Below are positions 56,191 through 64,000 of a stretch of DNA of 64,000 bases, piece by piece; the stretch's first letter is position 1, and every line of letters begins with the position of its first letter. Position numbers and translations under genes: made by a program. Location of the stretch: contig NZ_CP087715.1 in NCBI RefSeq assembly GCF_020991125.1, forward strand, positions 372,001 to 436,000, given 5' to 3'. This stretch comes from Microbulbifer celer. GTDB lineage: Bacteria; Pseudomonadota; Gammaproteobacteria; Pseudomonadales; Cellvibrionaceae. The notes under the pieces were generated by a model that saw only the letters and a list, made by a program, of their open reading frames with translations, had not been told where the DNA came from and did no database searches.

Positions 56191-57693
56191 ATGAACAAAG
56201 AGATCTTGCTGGTAGCCGAGGCAGTGTCCAACGAGAAGGGCGTTGACCGGGATATCATCTTCCAGGCAATCGAGGCGGCCCTGGCAACGGCCACCAAGAA
56301 GCGCTACGACGAAGATTCCAGCATCGAAGTGATCATTGATCGTCGCTCCGGTGACTACGAGACTTACCGTAGTTGGGAAGTGGTGGATGACGATACCCTC
56401 GCAGAGCTTGGCACCCAGTTCACTCTGGAGGAGGCGCACGAAGTGAATCCGGAACTGAAAGCCGGAGATGTGCACCGCGAGCTGGTTGAGAACGTAGAGT
56501 TTGGCCGTATCGCCGCGCAGACTGCCAAGCAGGTGATTGTGCAGAAAGTACGCGAAGCCGAGCGCGCCAAGATCGTTGATGAATATCGCGATCGCGTCGG
56601 TGACCTGGTGAGCGGCACCGTGAAAAAAGTGACTCGCGACTTTATTGCCGTAGACCTGGGCAACAATGCAGAAGCGCGTCTGCCGCGCGATCAACTGGTT
56701 GGCCGTGAAATCTTCCGTCTCGGCGATCGCGTGCGTGCGATCCTGCTGGAAATTGAGCCGGAAGCCCGCGGGCCACAATTGAAATTGAGCCGTTCCTGCC
56801 CTGAAATGCTGATCGAGCTGTTCCGCATTGAAGTGCCGGAGATTTCCGAGCAGGTGATCGAGATCCGCGGTGCAGCTCGCGATCCTGGCCTGCGTGCAAA
56901 AATTGCCGTCAATACCAATGACGGTCGTATCGACCCGGTAGGGGCGTGTGTTGGCATGCGCGGTGCGCGGGTTCAGGCGGTCTCCAACGAGCTGTCCGGT
57001 GAGCGTGTCGACATTGTGCTGTGGGACGACAACCCGGCCCAGTTCGTGATCAACGCGATGGCCCCGGCAGAAATCGAGTCCATCGTAGTGGACGAAGATG
57101 CTGGGTCCATGGACGTTGCCGTCGCGGAAGAAAACCTGGCCATGGCCATTGGCCGCAGTGGCCAGAACGTGCGCCTCGCCTCTGAGCTGACCCAGTGGCA
57201 GATCAATGTCATGAGCATTGACGAGTGGCAGGCCAAGCAGGAAGCGGAATCCGGCAGCATCATGGAAACCTTTATGGCGCGCCTGGATATCGATGAAGAT
57301 GTCGCCAGTGTCCTGGTCGAAGAAGGTTTCACCACCTTGGAAGAGGTGGCCTACGTGCCGATGGAAGAAATGCTCGGTATCGAAGGGTTTGATGAAGACA
57401 TTGCCGAGGAATTGCGTGCGCGTGCCAAAGACGCGCTGCTCACACAGGCGCTGGCTTCTGAAGAGGAGCTGGACGCCTCCGAGCCTCAGGAAGATTTGTT
57501 GAACATGGAAGGTATGGATCGTCAGCTGGCGTTTAAGCTGGCGAGCCGTGGTGTGGCCACCATGGAAGACCTGGCCGAGCAGGCCGTCGATGACCTGCTG
57601 GATATTGAAGGCGTGGACCAGGAACGCGCCGCCGCCCTGATCATGAAAGCCCGCGAGCCCTGGTTCGCTGAAGACAGTGATCAAGAGGCTTAA
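56191..57693 (+). CDS. nusA: Transcription termination/antitermination factor NusA
   Basis: 500 residues with all expected parts: the N-terminal RNAP-binding domain (1-130), S1 domain (about 135-200; [20 protein letters not shown]), two KH domains (about 230-345; [19 protein letters not shown]), and two C-terminal acidic repeats (about 365-420 and 440-495). The acidic repeats are typical of gammaproteobacteria such as E. coli. Position between rimP and infB is the conserved one. Confidence 0.98.
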   Translation: MNKEILLVAEAVSNEKGVDRDIIFQAIEAALATATKKRYDEDSSIEVIIDRRSGDYETYRSWEVVDDDTLAELGTQFTLEEAHEVNPELKAGDVHRELVENVEFGRIAAQTAKQVIVQKVREAERAKIVDEYRDRVGDLVSGTVKKVTRDFIAVDLGNNAEARLPRDQLVGREIFRLGDRVRAILLEIEPEARGPQLKLSRSCPEMLIELFRIEVPEISEQVIEIRGAARDPGLRAKIAVNTNDGRIDPVGACVGMRGARVQAVSNELSGERVDIVLWDDNPAQFVINAMAPAEIESIVVDEDAGSMDVAVAEENLAMAIGRSGQNVRLASELTQWQINVMSIDEWQAKQEAESGSIMETFMARLDIDEDVASVLVEEGFTTLEEVAYVPMEEMLGIEGFDEDIAEELRARAKDALLTQALASEEELDASEPQEDLLNMEGMDRQLAFKLASRGVATMEDLAEQAVDDLLDIEGVDQERAAALIMKAREPWFAEDSDQEA

Positions 57694-57832
57694 TGCCCGA
57701 GTGCCGGGGCTGGCCCCGGCAACACACACGTTGATGTTCCGTGTGTTCCGAATTGCCTGCTCAGCAGGTCAAGGGCGGAGCAGTAAAATGAATTAAGACT
57801 GCGCCGCTACCCAGAGACTTTTAGGAGAGAGA

Positions 57833-60670
57833 ATGGCCGAAGTAACAGTTAGCGAACTCGCCAAATCGGTTGGTGCCACCGAAGAGCGTCTGCTTAAGCA
57901 GATGCAGGAAGCGGGTTTGCCCCACACTTCAGCAGATGCGCCTGTATCCGCAGAAGAGAAACAGGTCCTGCTCAACTTCCTTAAAACCAGTCATGGGGAG
58001 CAGGGCGCGTCGCCGAAAAAAATCACCCTCAAACGCAAGACGACCACCACGCTCAAAACCGGCTCTGGCACCGGCCGCAAGACCGTGAATGTGGAAGTGC
58101 GTAAAAAGCGCACTTACGTCAAGCGCGCCGAGGAAGAGCAGGAGCAAGAGCCGGATACCTCTGCGCTGCAGCAGGCGGAAGAAGAGCTTGCGGCGGCAGA
58201 AAAAGCGGCGGAAGAGCGTGCTCGTCTCGAGGCGGAAGCTGCCGAGGCTGAAGCCAAGGCCCGCGCTGAAGAGGAAGCCAAGGCCGAAGAAGAGGCCAAA
58301 GCAAAAGCAGAAGAAGAGGCCAGGGCTGCCGAGGCGGCGAAAAAGGCCTCTGAAGCCGAGAGCAAGAGCGAAGCTGCCGAGGCGAAGCCCGAGGCTGAGT
58401 CCGAAGCCAAGCCAGAACCCAAACCTCAAGCAAAACCCCAGCCCAAACCCGAACCCGCGCCTATCCGCTCTACCTATGTAGACGATATCGAAGCCATGCG
58501 TATTGCCGCCATGGAGCGCCGCAAGAAAGAAGCGGAGCGCGAAGCGGCAGAGCTGGAAGAGAAAAAGGCCCGCGTGGAAGCAGAGCGTGCGCGCCTTGAG
58601 CAAGAGCAGAAAGAGCGTGCGGAGAAAGCCAAGCAGCAGCCCGCGGCCACGGAAGCGGACTCAGCTGCGGTCAAGCCTTCGCTGCGCCGCAAGCAGCTGG
58701 CAGACAATGATCGCGACGATGATGAGCAACCGCGCAAGCGTCGCAGCCGTCGTAGCAAGAGCGGTCCCAAGAAAACCAGCAAGACATCGCTGTACGATGC
58801 AGCGCTGGAAGCGTTTGAATCTGACGAGCACGAAAAGCGCAGCACCCGCTCGCTGTCTCGTCCGACCCTCAAGGTCAAGAACACACACGGCTTCAAAAGG
58901 CCGACAGGAAAGCAAGTGTACGAAGTACAACTGGGCGAGACGATCACCGTCGGCGATCTTGCCAAGCAGTTGAATATCAAGGCCGGCGAACTGATCAAGC
59001 ACCTGATGAAAATGGGTGAAATGGTCACCATCAATCAAAGCCTGGATCGCGAAACTGCGTCCCTGATCGTTGAAGAGATGGGCCACAAAGTCGTACTGCG
59101 CTCCGAGAATGAGCTTGAAGAAAAGCTGGTTGCGCAAACACAGGATATAGAAGGTGAAGAGGCAGGCCGCGCGCCGGTCGTTACCGTCATGGGTCACGTT
59201 GACCACGGTAAAACTTCCCTGCTCGATTACATCCGTAAAACCAAGGTCGCGTCCGGTGAAGCCGGTGGCATTACCCAGCACATTGGCGCCTACCGGGTGA
59301 AAACCAGCCAGGGCGAAGTCGCCTTCCTGGATACCCCCGGACACGCCGCGTTTACCGCCATGCGCGCCCGCGGTGCCCAGGCCACCGATGTGGTGATCCT
59401 GGTAGTAGCCGCAGACGATGGTGTAATGCCACAGACCGAAGAGGCCGTGGCTCACGCCAAGGCTGCCGGGGTGCCGCTGGTTGTCGCGATTAACAAGTGC
59501 GACAAAGAAGGTGCGGACCCGGATCGCGTCAAGAACGAACTGGCTGCCAAGGACGTGATCCCGGAAGACTGGGGTGGTGATACACAGTTTATTGAAGTCT
59601 CTGCCCATACCGGCCAGGGCATCGACGAACTGCTGGAAGCGGTTTCTCTGCAGGCGGAAATGCTGGAACTGAAAACCAAAGTTGGCGTACCCGCAACTGG
59701 CGTAGTGATCGAATCCCGCCTGGAAAAAGGCCGCGGTGTGGTTGCCACGTTGCTGGTACAGAGCGGCGAACTGAAGCGCGGCGATATCGTGCTGGCGGGT
59801 CAGGCTTACGGCCGTGTCCGCGCCATGACCAACGAGCTGGGCAAATCCGTCAAGGAAGCCGGCCCGTCCACGCCGGTGGAGCTTCTGGGCTTGGATAGCA
59901 CGCCCAATGCGGGTGATGAGTTCCTGGTGGTAGCCGATGAGCGCAAAGCCCGTGAAGTGGCTCAGCAGCGTTCAGACAAAGAGCGTTCCGAGCGCATGCA
60001 GCGCCAGCAGGCGGCGAAGCTGGAGAATATGTTTGCCAACATGGAAGCCGGCGAGAAGAAAGTGCTGCCGGTGATCGTCAAGGCCGACGTGCGCGGTTCC
60101 CTCGAGGCGATCCAGTCCGCGCTGGCCGAGATCGGCAACGAAGAAGTGTCCGTCAATGTGGTCTCCAGCGGCGTTGGTGGCATCGTGGAGAACGATATCA
60201 ACCTGGCGTTGACCTCTGGTGCCATCGTGATCGGCTTCAATACCCGTGCCGACGTGTCCGCACGTAAGCTGGCAGAAACCGAAAGCGTTGAAATCCGTTA
60301 CTACAGCGTGATCTACAACCTGCTGGACGAAGTGAAACAGGCCCTGTCCGGTATGCTGGACCCGGAGCTGCGCGAAGAGATTGTAGGTATCGCGCAGGTG
60401 CGCGATGTGTTCCGCTCTCCGAAGTTTGGTGCGATTGCCGGCTGTATGGTCATCGAAGGGACCGTATACCGCAACAAGCCGATCCGCGTACTGCGCGACA
60501 ACGTGGTGATCTATCAGGGCGAACTCGAGTCCCTGCGTCGCTTCAAGGACGATGTCCAGGAAGTGCGCAACGGGATGGAGTGTGGTATTGGCGTTAAAGA
60601 CTACAATGACGTCAAGTCCGGTGACCAGATCGAGGTCTACGATATCGTGAAGGTTGCTCGCGAACTGTAA
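57833..60670 (+). CDS. infB: Translation initiation factor IF-2
   Basis: 945 residues. The N-terminal IF2_N module ([20 protein letters not shown]) is followed by a long Ala/Glu/Lys/Pro-rich linker (about 85-340), a second IF2_N module (about 360-435) and the GTPase domain with GHVDHGKT near residue 453, DTPGH near residue 501 and NKCD near residue 555. Domains III and IV complete the C-terminus. The linker is low-complexity and may vary between strains. Start follows AGGAGAG at good spacing. 139 nt after nusA. Confidence 0.98.
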   Translation: MAEVTVSELAKSVGATEERLLKQMQEAGLPHTSADAPVSAEEKQVLLNFLKTSHGEQGASPKKITLKRKTTTTLKTGSGTGRKTVNVEVRKKRTYVKRAEEEQEQEPDTSALQQAEEELAAAEKAAEERARLEAEAAEAEAKARAEEEAKAEEEAKAKAEEEARAAEAAKKASEAESKSEAAEAKPEAESEAKPEPKPQAKPQPKPEPAPIRSTYVDDIEAMRIAAMERRKKEAEREAAELEEKKARVEAERARLEQEQKERAEKAKQQPAATEADSAAVKPSLRRKQLADNDRDDDEQPRKRRSRRSKSGPKKTSKTSLYDAALEAFESDEHEKRSTRSLSRPTLKVKNTHGFKRPTGKQVYEVQLGETITVGDLAKQLNIKAGELIKHLMKMGEMVTINQSLDRETASLIVEEMGHKVVLRSENELEEKLVAQTQDIEGEEAGRAPVVTVMGHVDHGKTSLLDYIRKTKVASGEAGGITQHIGAYRVKTSQGEVAFLDTPGHAAFTAMRARGAQATDVVILVVAADDGVMPQTEEAVAHAKAAGVPLVVAINKCDKEGADPDRVKNELAAKDVIPEDWGGDTQFIEVSAHTGQGIDELLEAVSLQAEMLELKTKVGVPATGVVIESRLEKGRGVVATLLVQSGELKRGDIVLAGQAYGRVRAMTNELGKSVKEAGPSTPVELLGLDSTPNAGDEFLVVADERKAREVAQQRSDKERSERMQRQQAAKLENMFANMEAGEKKVLPVIVKADVRGSLEAIQSALAEIGNEEVSVNVVSSGVGGIVENDINLALTSGAIVIGFNTRADVSARKLAETESVEIRYYSVIYNLLDEVKQALSGMLDPELREEIVGIAQVRDVFRSPKFGAIAGCMVIEGTVYRNKPIRVLRDNVVIYQGELESLRRFKDDVQEVRNGMECGIGVKDYNDVKSGDQIEVYDIVKVAREL

Positions 60671-60698
60671 TTGTCTGTCACCGCGGCGAATATAAAAT

Positions 60699-60789
60699 CG
60701 TCATCCCGGCGCATGCCGGAATCCAGGGAATCCGCACCGGGGCTAGTCGGCCTCCTGTGTTTTCTGGATTCCGGCATGCGCCGGAATGG
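60699..60789. repeat. GTCATCCCGG dispersed repeat, copy 4, inverted pair
   Basis: Two inverted halves: CCGGCGCATGCCGGAATCCA (60706-60725) and its near-exact complement (60763-60786, starting CTGGATTCCGGCATGCGCCG). They are separated by about 37 nt. Transcribed, it forms a stem of about 23 bp between infB and rbfA. This is the most complete MITE-like copy of the family. Confidence 0.82.
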
Positions 60790-60820
60790 CAATACGCCTG
60801 CCATTCTGAATAGGTAAACA

Positions 60821-61228
60821 ATGGCCAAAGAATTCCACCGCGCCGACCGCGTCGCCGACGCCATGCGTCGGGAGCTGGCCCAGCTGATTCAGCACGAAGT
60901 GCGTGATCCGCGGGTTGGTATGGTCAATATCAACGACGTCGAAGTGAGCCGCGACCTCGCTTTCGCCAAGGTGTATGTCACCCTGGTGGGAGAAGACGAT
61001 CGCAGCAAGATCGATGCCTCTCTGGAAGCCCTGAACAAGGCCGCGGGATTCCTGCGCAGCCAGCTGGCGAAGGCGATCCAGATTCGCACCATTCCCCGTC
61101 TGCAGTTCCGCTACGACGAGACTTCCGTACGGGGTCAGCAACTCTCGGCGCTGATCGACAAGGCGGTCAAGTCGGACCAGAGTAAATCTGGTGAGCGCGA
61201 CGAAGACAGCGGGAAAGACAACGACTGA
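60821..61228 (+). CDS. rbfA: Ribosome-binding factor A
   Basis: 135-residue 30S assembly factor with a type-II KH fold. RVADAMRRELAQLIQHEVRDPRVG at the start (cited as RVADAMRRELAQL), AKVYVTLVG in the middle and IPRLQFRYDET near residue 91 are signatures. A charged tail ends in DED-rich sequence. The stop overlaps the truB start by one base. Confidence 0.97.
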   Translation: MAKEFHRADRVADAMRRELAQLIQHEVRDPRVGMVNINDVEVSRDLAFAKVYVTLVGEDDRSKIDASLEALNKAAGFLRSQLAKAIQIRTIPRLQFRYDETSVRGQQLSALIDKAVKSDQSKSGERDEDSGKDND

Positions 61229-62178
61229 TGGGCCGCCGACCAAAATGGGGCCGGCAGGTAAATGGCGTGCTGTTGCTGAACAAGCCCGCCGGCATCTCCG
61301 CCAACGACGCCCTGCAGAAAGCCAAACGCCTCTTCTTTGCCAATCGCGCCGGTCATACCGGCGCGTTGGATCCGTTGGCGACCGGTGTATTGCCTGTCTG
61401 CTTCGGTGAAGCCACCAAGTTCTCCCAGTATCTGTTGGATGCCGACAAACGCTATCGCAGCACTTTCTGCCTGGGTATGACCACGGAAACCGGTGATGCC
61501 GATGGCAATGTAGTGTCCACCAGCGATGCCTCTGGCGTGACCGAACAGCAGGTTCGCGATGCGATGGAGGCGTTCCGCGGCACCATCAGCCAGGTGCCTT
61601 CCATGTATTCCGCCCTCAAGCACAATGGCCAGCCGCTGTACAAGCTGGCACGCCAGGGGATCGAGGTGGAGCGGGAGCCGCGGCAGGTAAAAATCTACTC
61701 TTACGAGTTGCTGCGATTTATCCCGAGTGCCGATTCAGCGGACAACTTGCCTCGTGCGGAAATCGAGGTCCACTGCTCCAAGGGCACTTATGTGCGCAGC
61801 CTGGCCGAAGATCTCGGTAAAGCGCTGGGAGTGGGTGCCTTTGTCGAGAAGCTGCACCGCAGCGCTGCCGGCCCGTACCACGAGGACGACTCAATCACCC
61901 TGGACGAGCTCACTGAGGAGCGTGGGGAAGATCGGGCGGAAGTGCTGGATCACCACCTGCTGCCGGTGGACTCTCCCGCCTCGGGACTGCCCCAAATGAC
62001 CCTCGACGACGACACGGGTTACTATCTGCGTCAGGGCCAGCCGGTAATGGATATGCAGGTCTACCGCTTGGGCGATGAAGGTGATATGGTGCGCCTTTTC
62101 CTGGAAAGTGGTGAATTTCTGGGCGTTGGAGAGATTACTGATGACGGGCGGGTCGCTCCCCGCCGGTTGGTAAAGTAA
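61228..62178 (+). CDS. truB: tRNA pseudouridine-55 synthase
   Basis: Makes pseudouridine 55 in the T-loop of tRNAs. It has 316 residues with the catalytic aspartate Asp48 in GHTGALDPLATGVLP, then VPSMYSALKHNGQPLYKLAR near residue 120 and the C-terminal PUA-like domain. Coupled to rbfA through a one-base overlap. Confidence 0.97.
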   Translation: MGRRPKWGRQVNGVLLLNKPAGISANDALQKAKRLFFANRAGHTGALDPLATGVLPVCFGEATKFSQYLLDADKRYRSTFCLGMTTETGDADGNVVSTSDASGVTEQQVRDAMEAFRGTISQVPSMYSALKHNGQPLYKLARQGIEVEREPRQVKIYSYELLRFIPSADSADNLPRAEIEVHCSKGTYVRSLAEDLGKALGVGAFVEKLHRSAAGPYHEDDSITLDELTEERGEDRAEVLDHHLLPVDSPASGLPQMTLDDDTGYYLRQGQPVMDMQVYRLGDEGDMVRLFLESGEFLGVGEITDDGRVAPRRLVK

Positions 62179-62191
62179 TCGTTCCTCACCG

Positions 62192-62222
62192 TCGTCATAC
62201 CGGATCTAGTGCGGAATGACGA
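62192..62222. repeat. Minimal GTCAT...ATGAC repeat, copy 5
   Basis: A 31-nt hairpin with TCGTCATACCG and CGGAATGACGA ends, i.e. the boundary sequences of the dispersed family with almost no interior. It lies in the truB-rpsO gap. Confidence 0.65.
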
Positions 62223-62329
62223 GTGGAGCGACTACAGCGGGCTATGTCCGCAAACGACGACTAGCTGGTCTGTAAACATGCACGGGCCAGCCGGATCTTT
62301 AAAGCATGTTACGAACGAGGTAATTCGTT

Positions 62330-62599
62330 ATGGCACTGTCTGCAAACGAAAAAGCAGCCATCCTGAAAGAGCACGGCCAGTCTGAAGGTGATACCGGTTC
62401 TCCGGAAGTCCAGGTAGCCCTGCTGACTGCCAACATCAACAAGCTTCAGGGTCACTTTGCTTCTCACAAGCAAGACCACCACTCTCGTCGTGGTCTGATC
62501 CGCATGGTAAACCAGCGTCGTAAGCTGCTGGATTACCTGAAGAGTAAGGATCTCAACCGTTACGCACAGCTGATTGCCAAGCTCGGCCTGCGTCGTTAA
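62330..62599 (+). CDS. rpsO: Small ribosomal subunit protein uS15
   Basis: 89-residue ribosomal protein that binds 16S r[23 protein letters not shown] and [20 protein letters not shown] are the classic motifs. The gene is followed by a hairpin terminator and then by pnp, as in E. coli. Confidence 0.99.
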   Translation: MALSANEKAAILKEHGQSEGDTGSPEVQVALLTANINKLQGHFASHKQDHHSRRGLIRMVNQRRKLLDYLKSKDLNRYAQLIAKLGLRR

Positions 62600-62607
62600 G
62601 ACCCTGC

Positions 62608-62635
62608 AATGCCCGCCTCTGGCGGGCATTGTTCT
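62608..62635 (+). terminator. rpsO terminator hairpin
   Basis: A 10-bp perfect stem AATGCCCGCC with GGCGGGCATT and a TCT loop, followed by GTTCTATA. The T-run is weak, so read-through into pnp is likely. Confidence 0.75.
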
Positions 62636-62639
62636 ATAT

Positions 62640-62850
62640 AAAATTCGTGTTCCGTGAGAGGCTCTCCCGGAGCAGGCGGGTACAGCCCGCAACTATTTCC
62701 GCTGTCGGTGCGCCGTCAGCGGATTTTCGCGTTTGTATGGACCGAAGTAGGGTGAAGTACAGCGCACAGATGAACAGAGTGTTGTTCATATCTGTAGGTA
62801 AGGCGTTGCTGGAATGGGCCAGCACGCACAGGAAACAGGAAAAGAGTCTA
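62640..62850 (+). promoter_or_regulatory. pnp leader with hairpins
   Basis: The 211-nt leader holds a hairpin at about 62697-62715 region (CCGCTG with CAGCGG around GTCGGTGCGCCG, ending near 62722) and a smaller GCGGG/CCCGC hairpin just upstream. In E. coli the pnp leader stem is cut by RNase III and mediates PNPase autocontrol; the same is likely here. Confidence 0.5.
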
Positions 62851-64000
62851 GTGAATCCAGTAACTAAAACATTCCAGTACGGAAATCAGCAGGTCACCAT
62901 CGAGACTGGCCGGGTTGCGCGCCAGGCCACCGGTGCCGCGCTGGTCACCATGGGTGAAACCGTGGTGCTGTGTACCGTTGTCGGTGCCAAGGAAGCGAAG
63001 CCTGACCAGAGCTTCTTCCCGCTGTCCGTGCACTATGTAGAAAAGGCCTACGCGGCCGGCAAAATTCCCGGTGGCTTTTTCAAGCGTGAAGGTCGCCCGT
63101 CAGAGAAAGAAACCCTGACCTCCCGTCTGATCGACCGTCCTATCCGCCCGCTGTTCCCGAATGGTTTCATGAACGAAGTACAGGTGATGATCACCGTACT
63201 GTCTGCAGAAAAAGACGTGGATCCGGATATCGCCGGTATGATCGGTACCTCCGCGGCGCTGTCCGTATCCGGCATCCCGTTCGGTGGCCCGATTGGCGCT
63301 GCGCGCGTGGGTTACACCGAGAAAGACGGCTACCTGCTGAATCCGCGTTACAGCGAGCTGAAAGAGTCCGAGCTGGACATGGTTGTGGCCGGTACCAAAG
63401 ACGCCGTACTGATGGTTGAATCCGAAGCCGCCGAGCTGCCCGAAGACATCATGCTGGGCGCAGTACTGTTCGCGCACCAGGAAATGCAGGCCGTGGTTAA
63501 GGTCTGTGAAGAGCTGAAAGCGGAAGCGGGCAAGCCCACCTGGGACTGGCAGCCGGAAGCGGTCAACGAAGAGTTGAAGTCTGCACTGGAAGCTCAGTTT
63601 GGCGAGAAAGTCGCCGAAGCCTATAAAATCACCGACAAGCAGCAGCGCACCACCCGCCTGGGCGAACTGCGCAATGAAGCGGTAGCGGCCCTGGCCACTG
63701 AAGAGCTGGACGAAGGCACCGTAAAAAGCTACTTCGGCAAGCTTGAGAAGAAAACCGTACGCGGTGCTGTGGTACGCGGTGAGCCCCGTATCGACGGTCG
63801 CGACACCAAGACCGTACGTCCGATTTCCGTAGAAGTTGGCGTACTGCCGAAAGCCCACGGTTCCGCGCTGTTCACCCGCGGTGAAACCCAGGCACTGGTA
63901 GTCTCCACCCTCGGCGCGACCCGCGATGCACAGATCATCGACGCCCTGGAAGGCGAGCGCAAAGACTACTTCATGCTGCACTACAACTTCCCTCCCTACT
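62851..64000 (+). CDS. pnp: Polyribonucleotide nucleotidyltransferase, 3'-truncated
   Basis: Degrades RNA by phosphorolysis from the 3' end; part of the RNA degradosome. Reading starts at GTG 62851 behind GGAAAAGAG and begins (M)[19 protein letters not shown], as in the family. 383 codons lie in the window, covering the first RNase PH domain, with [20 protein letters not shown] near residue 85, the helical linker, and the beginning of the second RNase PH domain ([12 protein letters not shown] near residue 313). It runs off the window end. Confidence 0.96.
   Translation, partial: MNPVTKTFQYGNQQVTIETGRVARQATGAALVTMGETVVLCTVVGAKEAKPDQSFFPLSVHYVEKAYAAGKIPGGFFKREGRPSEKETLTSRLIDRPIRPLFPNGFMNEVQVMITVLSAEKDVDPDIAGMIGTSAALSVSGIPFGGPIGAARVGYTEKDGYLLNPRYSELKESELDMVVAGTKDAVLMVESEAAELPEDIMLGAVLFAHQEMQAVVKVCEELKAEAGKPTWDWQPEAVNEELKSALEAQFGEKVAEAYKITDKQQRTTRLGELRNEAVAALATEELDEGTVKSYFGKLEKKTVRGAVVRGEPRIDGRDTKTVRPISVEVGVLPKAHGSALFTRGETQALVVSTLGATRDAQIIDALEGERKDYFMLHYNFPPY

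Overview
The window reads as a chromosomal segment of a marine-type gammaproteobacterium. The gene order fMet-tRNA, rimP, nusA, infB, rbfA, truB, rpsO, pnp is the classic gammaproteobacterial arrangement. The many outer-membrane proteins and the style of the intergenic repeats suggest a Cellvibrionales/Microbulbifer-like lineage. The genus is an inference; nothing in the window proves it. No phage, IS element, CRISPR array or defence system was found.

Region 1 (1-16.9 kb) is a purine-ring catabolism island. It holds a truncated AzgA-type purine permease and a Tsx-like outer-membrane channel. It then encodes urate oxidation (membrane cytochrome-c urate oxidase PuuD), HIU hydrolase (UraH), OHCU decarboxylase (UraD), allantoinase PuuE, ureidoglycine aminohydrolase and ureidoglycolate lyase. 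The glyoxylate produced is handled by glyoxylate carboligase, hydroxypyruvate isomerase, tartronate semialdehyde reductase, glycerate kinase and pyruvate kinase. Two GntR/FCD regulators flank the set. Palindromic sites of the form TTGTATACAA, with TGTATTCA variants, sit in front of uraD/uraH, the first gntR and puuE, which predicts a regulon. The allantoate-cleaving enzyme is the one missing step.

Region 2 (16.9-20.1 kb) is the molybdopterin set moaA-moaB-moaC-moaD-moaE, with a probable Moco riboswitch before moaA. This fits the island's need for xanthine dehydrogenase, a Moco enzyme that is not in the window.

Region 3 (20.5-49.7 kb) is the most unusual part. A tight operon encodes a coiled-coil exported protein, three TPR proteins (two of them lipoproteins), a small exported protein, one ExbB/TolQ, two ExbD/TolR and a TonB/AgmX-like protein with a large cytoplasmic coiled coil. 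It resembles the Glt/Agl envelope motor of Myxococcus in a non-gliding setting. Immediately downstream, behind a hairpin-rich leader, come a 4519-residue exported DUF11-repeat protein and a translationally coupled 1726-residue protein with three OmpA-like domains and a C-terminal beta-barrel. I propose the whole as one envelope-spanning system.

Region 4 (49.8-54.7 kb, minus strand) holds an MDR oxidoreductase, a PepSY membrane protein and a TonB-dependent receptor with a Fur-box-like site. Region 5 (54.8-64.0 kb) is the translation/RNA operon, preceded by two fMet tRNA genes and a tRNA relic, and it ends inside pnp.

Two dispersed repeat families run through the intergenic gaps. One is a four-copy palindromic element whose stems co-vary between copies. 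The other is a GTCAT-CCCGG REP-like family with five copies.
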